From: Planctomycetota bacterium
Lineage (GTDB): Bacteria > Planctomycetota > Planctomycetia > Planctomycetales > Planctomycetaceae
Direction of reading: 5' to 3'
Assembly: GCA_003670925.1 (NCBI GenBank)
Contig: QWQG01000114.1
Location: 1 to 44,817, forward strand
DNA: 44,817 nt
Below, one piece after another: positions 32,902 to 40,322 of this stretch. Positions within the stretch are counted from its first letter, which is position 1. Every line of letters begins with the position of its first letter. A program made the translations under genes and the position numbers. The notes below the pieces were generated by a model. The model saw nothing but the letters and a program-made list of their open reading frames with translations, ran no database searches and was not told where the DNA came from.

Positions 32902-34092
32902 TTACGCCTTGAGAAATTTCTCGATCGCATCAAAGCCCTTCGTCAGCGTTTCCATCGATGCTGCGAAACTCAGGCGGACGTAGCCTGGTGCTCCAAAGGC
33001 ATCTCCGCTGACAATAGCAACATGCGCGCGTTCCAGCAGGGCCGTACAGAATTCTGTCGAATTTGAAACCGCAGAACCGCCACCGACAGGTTTCCCGTAG
33101 TAACTGCTAATGTTAAAAAAGACGTAAAACGCACCACCCGGTTCTGCAAACGTAATTCCAGGAATTGACCGCAGGCGCGCCGTCACGTAGTCACGCCGAA
33201 TCGCAAATGCATGGCACATGTCGGCGACACATTGTTGCGGCCCATGTAACGCGGCTAGGGCTGCGTACTGACTGACACTGCAGGGATTTGAGGTCTGCTG
33301 GCTCTGGAGTTTATTAATTGCGGCGCTGACATTTTCCGGTGCGAGAGTCCAGCCAATTCGCCAGCCAGTCATCGCATACGCTTTACTCACGCCGTTCACG
33401 ATCACAGTGCGTTGCTTCACTTCTTCGCCAAATGATGCAAACGACCTGAATGTGTGACCGCTATAAATCAATTTGTCATAGATCTCATCGGAGAGCACAG
33501 TGATGTTTTTTTCGACAGCAATTTCGGCGAGTCCTGCCAAGATTTTCACGGGATAAACACCACCGGTTGGATTGCTGGGACTATTGAGCATCATCAGACG
33601 CGTTTTTGGTGTTATGGCTTTGCGGAATTTTTCAGGTGACAAAAAGAACGCCTCTTGTTCAGTCGTTTCCACCATCACGGGTTTGGCACCCACCAACTCG
33701 ACAAGAGCCGCATAACTCACCCAATACGGTGTGGGGATGATGACTTCATCACCGGGTTCACAGCAAGCGACTAGCACGTTATGAAGGCAGTGTTTAGCGC
33801 CGTTAGAAATTGTGACTTCGGAGGGCTTGTACGTCACTCCGTGATCGCGTTTGAACGCATCACAGATCGCCTGCTTCAATTCTTGAATTCCAGTGGCGGC
33901 TGTATAGCGCGTATGTCCAGCATCCATTGCAACTTTCGCTGCTTCACGAATATGCAGGGGAGTAATAAAGTCTGGTTCACCAACAGTGAATTCCAGCACG
34001 TCGATACCTTTGGCCCGTAGTTCACGCGCCTTGGCAGCTGCGGCCAAGGTCTCAGACGGTTGTAGATCATTGACAAGTTTTGAAGTTTGCAT
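32902..34092 (-). CDS. Class I/II aminotransferase, aspartate aminotransferase type
   Basis: The 396-residue PLP enzyme of fold type I has its PLP Lys at K237 in Asn-Gly-Val-Ser-Lys-Ala-Tyr-Ala-Met-Thr-Gly-Trp-Arg. Other conserved parts are 'LEFTVGEPDFITPLHIREAA', 'RYTAATGIQELKQAI', Ser-Pro-Ser-Asn-Pro-Thr-Gly (Asn174), and Ser-Asp-Glu-Ile-Tyr. This is the subgroup Ib aspartate aminotransferase pattern, which moves the amino group between aspartate and 2-oxoglutarate and in some bacteria also acts on prephenate. Specificity beyond that cannot be read. It is divergent from the response regulator gene. Confidence 0.93.
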   Translation of the reverse strand: MQTSKLVNDLQPSETLAAAAKARELRAKGIDVLEFTVGEPDFITPLHIREAAKVAMDAGHTRYTAATGIQELKQAICDAFKRDHGVTYKPSEVTISNGAKHCLHNVLVACCEPGDEVIIPTPYWVSYAALVELVGAKPVMVETTEQEAFFLSPEKFRKAITPKTRLMMLNSPSNPTGGVYPVKILAGLAEIAVEKNITVLSDEIYDKLIYSGHTFRSFASFGEEVKQRTVIVNGVSKAYAMTGWRIGWTLAPENVSAAINKLQSQQTSNPCSVSQYAALAALHGPQQCVADMCHAFAIRRDYVTARLRSIPGITFAEPGGAFYVFFNISSYYGKPVGGGSAVSNSTEFCTALLERAHVAIVSGDAFGAPGYVRLSFAASMETLTKGFDAIEKFLKA

Positions 34093-34418
34093 GGCAATTC
34101 GTTGAGGCTGAGTTAAACGACAAGTGCCCGTTCCGGGCAGTTTCTGGACACGGGGGGAAGTCTACTCCGATCACACACTTTGCCAAAATCGGGCGTTGCA
34201 TGTTCATGGGATTCTCAGATTCTAATGGCACTTCTGACGGATTTTGCCCGCCACCGCCTAGAAAAATCAATGAAAACGTCGACTAGCTTCGTTTGGCGGT
34301 TGGAAATCGCTACACTGCGAGAGAATGGGTAGGCGATGCTGGGCAGGGACCGTCCGTCGTTCGATCCTGTGATGTTTAATACCTCCTGTCTTCTGTCCAT
34401 GTCCGGAGTTGAAAAGCA
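34093..34418. other. Divergent intergenic region, aminotransferase and response regulator
   Basis: The 326-base spacer must hold both promoters. A TGGCAC at about 34225 is followed by TTGC, but at a 12-base rather than 5-base gap, so it is not a sigma-54 promoter. No repeat or RNA gene was recognised. Confidence 0.4.
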
Positions 34419-35759
34419 GTGTCGGGAACTATTGCTCAGCGTAAGTCAATTTTGATTGTTGAAGACGAACCCATCATTCGCGAAACACTCGCCGAATTTC
34501 TGATGGGTGAAGGCTTCGAAGTTCGCACGGCAGCAACCGCTGCAGAAGCGATTCGAGTTGCCCAAGAACGCGATTATGACGTCGCAATCTGCGATATCCA
34601 GCTTCCGGATGGCGACGGCGTGAAAGTGCTGCGGCAGTTGCATCGGATCAATCCCGCCATTTTTGTGCTCATCATTTCCGCCTACGCTACGGTGGAAAAT
34701 GCCGTGGAAGCCTTCACCGCTGGTGCCTTTGACTATCTTGTCAAACCAGTTCGCTTTGAAGAACTCGTCAAACGTCTGCAGCGACTATTTAAATTTCAGG
34801 ATCTGTATCGTGAGAATCAGCGACTGCGAAAGGACCTCGCGCGGAGCGCGGGCTTTGATCAAGTTGTCGGCTCCAGTGCGGCCTTACAAGATCTCCTGAA
34901 AACCATTCGCAAAGTTGCCGCCACAAATTCAAACGTCCTGCTCGTTGGCGAAACGGGGACTGGCAAAGAATTGTTTGCCCGCGAGATCCATGTGGCTGGC
35001 CCCAACAAGGACGAGAAATTTCTCGCTGTCAGTTGCGGAACCCGACCAGTGGAACTGCTGGAGGCGCAGCTGTTCGGAACCAAGAACGGCGAGGAAGGCG
35101 TCCTCAGTATGGCTGGCACAGGCACTGTGTTTCTAGATGAGGTGGCGCAACTTCCGCCAGGCACTCAGTCTGAAGTCTTGCGGGCCATTGAGTACCAAGA
35201 AGTCACTCCGGTCGGCGGTACGAAAGCGATCAAAGTTCAGGCTCGTATTATCGCGGCAACTTCACGTGATCTCAGCCAAGAAGTTACCGATGGAAATTTC
35301 CAAGAAGATCTTTTCTATCGGCTAGATGGGGTCAAAATCCGGATTCCAGCCCTGCGTGAACGGCTCGATGATATTCCCGAACTTGTCGAATACTTCATCG
35401 TGCGAAATCGGGACGCGATGGGGAAACGCGTGTCTGGGGCGACAAGCGAAACGATTCGGACCTTAATGGCTGCTCACTGGAAGGGCAATGTTCGCCAGTT
35501 GGACAACGCCATCGAACGTGCCGTGATGATGTGCGAAGGCGAAGAGATTCAGCCGCACGATTTGCCGCCTGACCTGCTCGGTGGTGGTTCTGCTTTGCCA
35601 GATACGGATGACTTGCGATCTGCTCTGCGACACTATGAACGCCTGCACATTACGCGCGTACTCCGTCAGTGCCCGGATAAGAAAGAGGCGGCTCGCCGTT
35701 TGAAACTCGGCTTATCGAGCCTGTATCGGAAAATCGAAGAACTCAAGATTGAGCTATAG
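34419..35759 (+). CDS. NtrC-type response regulator lacking the GAFTGA loop
   Basis: The start is a GTG at 34419. The receiver domain (about 8-122) keeps the phospho-acceptor Asp59 in Cys-Asp-Ile-Gln-Leu-Pro-Asp, the acidic pair Glu15-Asp16, and Lys109 in Val-Lys-Pro. The AAA+ domain has Walker A Gly-Glu-Thr-Gly-Thr-Gly-Lys (177-183) and Walker B Val-Phe-Leu-Asp-Glu (237-241). Between them, where sigma-54 activators carry Lys-Gly-Ala-Phe-Thr-Gly-Ala, this protein reads Phe-Gly-Thr-Lys-Asn-Gly-Glu-Glu-Gly-Val-Leu, so the sigma-54 contact loop is absent. The arginine finger region 'NFQEDLFYRLDGVKIRIPAL' and a C-terminal Fis-type helix-turn-helix are intact. It probably binds DNA without classical sigma-54 activation. 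No histidine kinase gene is adjacent. Confidence 0.92.
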   Translation: MSGTIAQRKSILIVEDEPIIRETLAEFLMGEGFEVRTAATAAEAIRVAQERDYDVAICDIQLPDGDGVKVLRQLHRINPAIFVLIISAYATVENAVEAFTAGAFDYLVKPVRFEELVKRLQRLFKFQDLYRENQRLRKDLARSAGFDQVVGSSAALQDLLKTIRKVAATNSNVLLVGETGTGKELFAREIHVAGPNKDEKFLAVSCGTRPVELLEAQLFGTKNGEEGVLSMAGTGTVFLDEVAQLPPGTQSEVLRAIEYQEVTPVGGTKAIKVQARIIAATSRDLSQEVTDGNFQEDLFYRLDGVKIRIPALRERLDDIPELVEYFIVRNRDAMGKRVSGATSETIRTLMAAHWKGNVRQLDNAIERAVMMCEGEEIQPHDLPPDLLGGGSALPDTDDLRSALRHYERLHITRVLRQCPDKKEAARRLKLGLSSLYRKIEELKIEL

Positions 35760-35767
35760 TAGATCCC

Positions 35768-36217
35768 GTGAACATTGAAGAAATCAAGGCCTGCATTCCT
35801 CATCGCGATCCTTTTCTATGGCTGGATGAAGTCATCGAGATCAGCGATACCCACATTGTTGCGCGTAAAGTATTATCTGCAGATTTACCCGTATTTCAGG
35901 GACATTACCCGAATTTTCCGGTGTTTCCAGGGGTGCTGCAGTGTGAAGCGTGCTTCCAAGCCGGTGCTGTGCTGATCTCCCAGATCTTCCCTACGGGCAC
36001 AGATGCTGTGCCTGTTGTGGCGCGGCTCAACAACGTTCAGTTTCGAAAAATGATCAGGCCAGGTGAAACGATTGAACTTTATGTGGAACTCACCGCACGC
36101 CTTGCAAATACCTTCTATCTGAAGGGCAAAGTCATGGTGCGAGACACCGTCACCAACGCGACTAAAGTCACGGCGAGACTTGAATTCGTTTGCGCCGCCG
36201 CAACCATGGAGGCCTGA
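35768..36217 (+). CDS. FabZ-like 3-hydroxyacyl-ACP dehydratase
   Basis: The 149-residue hotdog-fold protein has the dehydratase signature Gly-His-Tyr-Pro-Asn-Phe-Pro-Val-Phe-Pro-Gly-Val-Leu with catalytic His46, and Glu60 fourteen residues on, the same spacing as in E. coli FabZ. It starts MNIEEIKACIPHRDPFLWLD, typical of FabZ. The start is a GTG 9 bases after the stop of the response regulator gene, so the two are probably co-transcribed. With a lone FabF and a PlsC-like gene elsewhere in the window, it may serve a specialised acyl pathway, but that is inference. Confidence 0.9.
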   Translation: MNIEEIKACIPHRDPFLWLDEVIEISDTHIVARKVLSADLPVFQGHYPNFPVFPGVLQCEACFQAGAVLISQIFPTGTDAVPVVARLNNVQFRKMIRPGETIELYVELTARLANTFYLKGKVMVRDTVTNATKVTARLEFVCAAATMEA

Positions 36218-36303
36218 CCAAGATGTGGCAGGGTGGTTCAAATTGGCGATTCCCGTAGCTTGAAGATTCATGTCCAAGATCTGGCTGCGGTTCATGGCTA
36301 AGC

Positions 36304-36324
36304 GACGGACAAGAATGTCCATCC
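36304..36324 (+). repeat. Palindromic repeat GACGGACAAGAATGTCC, copy 4
   Basis: This copy is identical over 21 bases to 24769-24789 and lies in the short convergent gap between the dehydratase and rhomboid genes. Confidence 0.85.
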
Positions 36325-36396
36325 TACAGTTGATTGTTCATCCAACGATTATCATCGAACACTCATCGTTCACTGATCCATTTTGCCGGACGAATC

Positions 36397-37407
36397 CTAC
36401 TTGGTGATCTGCCGCAATTGAGTCCACAGGCTCTGCCGCCCACCGACAAGAATGCCGGCGATGAAACCGGTGACGTGGGCGGCATTGGCGATTGGCCCAA
36501 ACGCTCCCCCGATACACAGCAGCATCCAGAGCACCGTCATTACCAGTTGCTCATTGGCAATGCCAAGTCCCTGCTGTGGTTGCGTCCGCCCCTTCATCCA
36601 CAGGTAGCCGATCAGGCCAAACACGACACCTGACATTCCGCCGAATCTTGCGGGGACATTGGGAGGACATGCATAAAAGGTCATCACCCACCAGTACTGT
36701 CCCACGTTCGATACAATCGCAAGCACGAAGATCAACAGCATAAATCGCCAAGACCCTCTGGCAAATTCAATGCCTCGTCCAAGATTCCTCAGCCACATCA
36801 TATTGAACAGAATATGCAGCACACTGAAGTGGAGGAAAATGGGCGTGATAAATCGCCAGATCTGACAACTTTTCACAATGGCGAGCAAGGACGGTGCATC
36901 GAACAGAGCGATGTCTCCCAACGGTGTCGCGACAGCAAGCATGGGCGGTTGGATAAACAACGCATTGCGCAATGGTGACAGTTCGTTATTGCAGGTCGGC
37001 GGAATCATACTTCTGCCTTGCCCCGTTCTTTGCCAGTCTGTGCAAAGTAGCACCACAAGAACCGAGATTCCGATCAGGACCATCGTTGCGGGATAACACT
37101 TCCACCACTCTCCGGACCAGCGATCCTGAATTCGAACCTGCAACTTCCGTGTTTTTTTCTCTTCGGCGCGTGTCTCCAGTTGCTGCTGCTTCAGCGTCCG
37201 CATGACGCCTTGAAACTCCGGTGCATCGGGATTCTGCTGAAACGCGGCAAGCACTTCACGCGCTTGGTCACGATGATCGTCGCTCAGCACCCAGACAACC
37301 CAAGAATTTTCTTCCTGGGCGACTTCGGCAGGCATGAAACGCGATTGCAAAACATTCGCCAACAAATTGGCGTGGCGTTCGTCAGTAAATGTGTGGAGTT
37401 CTCGCAT
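36397..37407 (-). CDS. Rhomboid family intramembrane serine protease
   Basis: The 336-residue protein has a soluble N-terminal domain of about 70 residues (like that of GlpG, 'TFTDERHANLLANVLQSRFM') followed by six or seven membrane helices. The catalytic dyad is Ser259 in Gly-Gly-Met-Ser-Gly and His311 in Ala-His-Val-Thr-Gly; His198 and Asn202 in the 'HILFNMMWL' motif form the oxyanion region. Rhomboids cut single-pass membrane proteins inside the bilayer. Between residues 125 and 180 there is an extra extracytoplasmic loop. Substrate is unknown. Confidence 0.93.
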   Translation of the reverse strand: MRELHTFTDERHANLLANVLQSRFMPAEVAQEENSWVVWVLSDDHRDQAREVLAAFQQNPDAPEFQGVMRTLKQQQLETRAEEKKTRKLQVRIQDRWSGEWWKCYPATMVLIGISVLVVLLCTDWQRTGQGRSMIPPTCNNELSPLRNALFIQPPMLAVATPLGDIALFDAPSLLAIVKSCQIWRFITPIFLHFSVLHILFNMMWLRNLGRGIEFARGSWRFMLLIFVLAIVSNVGQYWWVMTFYACPPNVPARFGGMSGVVFGLIGYLWMKGRTQPQQGLGIANEQLVMTVLWMLLCIGGAFGPIANAAHVTGFIAGILVGGRQSLWTQLRQITK

Positions 37408-37856
37408 AGGATTCGTATTAGATCTCGTGTATTCATGGAGCGAGACAAGGTGTAAATGCCGGCCTCCTCAGTCCGCGACATCATCTGGATCGCTCAGTTG
37501 ACAACGTATACCAGACTGCTGGTTTTCGTGAGTTGAGCTTGAGCACTCCACGTGGCGGCGTTGACGTTCATGGGAGATCCCTGCTTGCCGTGGAGCCCAC
37601 GCACAGTGTAGCCCATGCGGACGCGTTGCGGAAATCCCAGAATTTGCCGGTTCCGCACCGCAGGCCTGTCGATCCTCCGCGTGGTTCACCCGAGGAAATC
37701 GGAGTTGTAACCCTTGACGTTGTTCAGCGGATTCGTGACCGTGCTGATCAGATCCATTACATCTAACGATGTCTCGCATCCACGCTGCTGTCCACATGTT
37801 CGTGTTTCATTTTTGGACATCACTCACCGGCGAGATTATCGCGAACGGACATCCCT
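37408..37856. other. Intergenic region with an unexplained minus-strand frame
   Basis: These 449 bases separate the rhomboid and hemW genes, both on the minus strand. A 109-residue minus-strand frame at 37468-37797 has a hydrophilic, Arg/His/Gln-rich composition with no signal or domain. A different minus-strand frame gives 'MDLISTVTNPLNNVKGYN' and, after a stop, 'MGYTVRGLHGKQGSPMNVNA', which looks more protein-like and may be the remains of a small gene. I cannot assign either. Confidence 0.3.
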
Positions 37857-38999
37857 CTACAGAAAATCAGAAATGATCGTATCTGCGATCAGCAGACCTT
37901 CGGTCGTAAGTGAAATATAATCGGCTTCGTGCGTCAGAAAACCGTCGTCCCGATGCTGTTGAAATGCCACACCGGCAAGCTCCGCGAAACTTAGGCCGAA
38001 GCGTTGCTCAAACACGGGTATATGCAGCCCCTGACGCATACGGAGTGCCAGCATGATGGCTTCGCGAGCTTTTTCTTCGTTTGACAAGTCTTCGCAATCT
38101 TCCACTGCTGACTCGTGCTGCTGCCACGCTTTCAGCCAACGCACAACGCTGCGGACATTCGTGCGCCGGACACCGTTTAGATAACTGGCAGCACCTGGAC
38201 CGAACGCGAAGTATTCATCTGCGTTCCAATAGACCATGTTATGCCGACACTCGTAATCAGGCTGCGCAAAATTGGAAACTTCGTAATGCCGCAAGCCTGC
38301 GTCTGTCAGTTGCGAGATTGCGTCCAGATACATCTGGCGTTCAAGCTCGTCCGGTGTTTTTTTTAGCTGTCCATGCTGTTCGCGGCGAAAAAACGGCGTG
38401 TCTTTTTCAAACGTCAGGCCATAGGTGGAAATGTGCCGCACAGGCAACGATGTTGCGACGTCAAGCGTTTGCCGCCACGAGGCAGCCGTTTGCCCCGGAA
38501 CCCCGAAGATCAGATCCAGACTGACGTTGTCTATCCATCGCTGACAACGTTGTACGGTCTCGATCGCCTGAGCACCTGTGTGTGTGCGTTCGAGTGTTTT
38601 CAGCACGACATCGTCAAACGACTGCACCCCTAAACTCAACCGATTCACACCATTTTCTTGCAACACATCTAGGCGTTCGGTGTCGAGTCCATCGGGATTG
38701 GCTTCGACAGAAATCTCCGCATTCGTCGTCGGGCGAAAGTGCTGCTGAATCAGGCGAAAGAGCGTTCGTAACGTGGCCGGGGATAAATGCGTGGGGGTAC
38801 CACCGCCGACAAAAATCGTGTCGACATCCACAACTTCGCCCACAATCCGCCGCTGGGCCTGCAACTCATTGTCCAGCGCCTGAAGGTACTGGGGAATCAA
38901 ATGATCACGATTTGCGACCAGAGCAAAGTCACAGTAACCGCAATGATGCAGACAAAACGGCACATGAATATAAACCGCTCGGGCCGGCGCGTTAGTCAT
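37857..38999 (-). CDS. hemW: Radical SAM heme chaperone HemW
   Basis: The 380-residue radical SAM protein has the cluster motif Cys16-x3-Cys20-x2-Cys23 in 'YIHVPFCLHHCGYCDF'. The Cys-Asp-Phe ending distinguishes HemW from true HemN, which carries a fourth Cys. 'TIFVGGGTPTHLSPATLRTL' and 'VNRLSLGVQSFDDVVLKTLE' are also family hallmarks, and the C-terminal HemN domain is present. HemW binds and delivers heme to respiratory proteins. Its ATG overlaps the stop of the upstream aquaglyceroporin gene (ATGA-type), which argues for translational coupling. Confidence 0.94.
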   Translation of the reverse strand: MTNAPARAVYIHVPFCLHHCGYCDFALVANRDHLIPQYLQALDNELQAQRRIVGEVVDVDTIFVGGGTPTHLSPATLRTLFRLIQQHFRPTTNAEISVEANPDGLDTERLDVLQENGVNRLSLGVQSFDDVVLKTLERTHTGAQAIETVQRCQRWIDNVSLDLIFGVPGQTAASWRQTLDVATSLPVRHISTYGLTFEKDTPFFRREQHGQLKKTPDELERQMYLDAISQLTDAGLRHYEVSNFAQPDYECRHNMVYWNADEYFAFGPGAASYLNGVRRTNVRSVVRWLKAWQQHESAVEDCEDLSNEEKAREAIMLALRMRQGLHIPVFEQRFGLSFAELAGVAFQQHRDDGFLTHEADYISLTTEGLLIADTIISDFL

Positions 39000-39856
39000 T
39001 CTGAAACTGCTGCAGGATGCGCCGGTCGAATCGCGAAGTCATACAGACCACCACCCAGCACCGCCCCGGCGATTGGTGCTAGGATATAAACAGTCAGCCA
39101 GCCGAGATCACTGAATCCCGGCAGGGCGATTGAGCCCCAGCCTGCGAGGCTAGCGAAGACGCGAGGTCCGAAATCCCGCGCAGGATTGAAGCATGCCTGA
39201 GTCAACGGTGCGATGACAGAAATCAGTGCAGCTACAGTCAGTCCGACAAAGACCGGCGCCATGCCGCTCGCGGGAGATCCAAGGTTCCGTCCGTCAGTCA
39301 CAGCAAAGACGACGAAGGCCAAAATCATGGTGCCTAGAAATTCCGCGAGGCAGGCGCGGCCTTGCGACATCTGCGATTTGAGTTGCGCGTGAGCCTCCGG
39401 GGAGTACGGTCCGTCTAAGTCTCCCAACGATCCCGGGGCCGGGTAGTATTCACCGTAGCACATAGCCGTCATTTCACTTCCCGGCTGTCCGCGCACGACG
39501 CCCTTGGATGCTTCCTTCGTCGTGATGTATGGTTCGAACAGGATGAACAAAGCGGCGGCGGCAATGAAAGCCCCTGCGAGTTGAGCCCCTATATACGGCA
39601 CAACATGCGTTTTTGGAAACTGGCGCCATACAGCACTCGCGATTGTCATGGCTGGATTAATGTGCGCTCCGCTGACGGCCCCAACCGCATAGATCGCCAG
39701 CATAATCGCCACACCCCAGACAATCGCCACTTGCCACAACCCGCTTTGAGCCCCCGTCAGGACGGAGGCATGAACGGCCCCGCAGCCTAAGAAAATCAGC
39801 AGAAACGTGCCTAGAAATTCAGCCACCAGAGCCCGTCGCAGTGAAAAAACACGCAT
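38996..39856 (-). CDS. Aquaglyceroporin (MIP family, GlpF type)
   Basis: The 286-residue channel has both half-helix motifs: Ser-Gly-Ala-His-Ile-Asn-Pro-Ala-Met and Cys-Phe-Asn-Pro-Ala-Arg-Asp-Phe-Gly-Pro-Arg. Asp after the second Asn-Pro-Ala-Arg is the glycerol-facilitator signature, which suggests glycerol or another small polyol rather than water alone. Six membrane helices are visible, and a loop of about 45 residues with 'MTAMCYGEYYPAPGSLGD' lies between helices 3 and 4, as in a common bacterial subgroup. The gene overlaps hemW. No glycerol kinase or other glycerol gene is near. Confidence 0.93.
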   Translation of the reverse strand: MRVFSLRRALVAEFLGTFLLIFLGCGAVHASVLTGAQSGLWQVAIVWGVAIMLAIYAVGAVSGAHINPAMTIASAVWRQFPKTHVVPYIGAQLAGAFIAAAALFILFEPYITTKEASKGVVRGQPGSEMTAMCYGEYYPAPGSLGDLDGPYSPEAHAQLKSQMSQGRACLAEFLGTMILAFVVFAVTDGRNLGSPASGMAPVFVGLTVAALISVIAPLTQACFNPARDFGPRVFASLAGWGSIALPGFSDLGWLTVYILAPIAGAVLGGGLYDFAIRPAHPAAVSE

Positions 39857-40322
39857 ATTTAATCCTTTTATCCCGAGGAATTTGCTTGCACCGCCATCGT
39901 GATCGCATGTGGCAGCAATTTCATCCTACGGCAGGCCGCGTTATAGTATCCCGCACCCAAACTGTGCAATCTCACAGCATAGTCAAACACTGGAACCACT
40001 GTCGCCCGGCATTTTGTTCTGGCTCAGGGAAAAGACGGAACTGTGGTTGCGTTGGCTGCGTCCGATCTTAAGCCCGTCGTTTAATGGCGAATTGCGAATT
40101 TCTGTGAAATTTGGGGGGTGCCTATCGGCGGACACAAATGTGTATTCGCCGTATTTTAGCCTGACCGGAGGACTCATTCTGAATGAGATGCCACTGCGGA
40201 TTGGACCGACTCGCGGACAAATCCGTTGTATATTAGACTTACGGTAAGACAAATAGGACTGCGATGTCACTGTGACGTCTCATGACATTCCAGAAATCTG
40301 CAACAAGCTGACCTCTAACGCT
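39857..40322. other. Divergent intergenic region upstream of the aquaglyceroporin gene
   Basis: No gene is supported in this spacer if the downstream gene starts at 40323. It should carry promoters for the aquaglyceroporin (minus) and the zinc-ribbon gene (plus). No clear repeat, riboswitch or promoter pair was recognised. Confidence 0.4.

Noticed and set aside
34225-34250. Possible sigma-54 promoter before the NtrC-type gene
   Set aside because: TGGCAC is followed by TTGC at a 12-base gap; sigma-54 elements need about 5 bases between these blocks.
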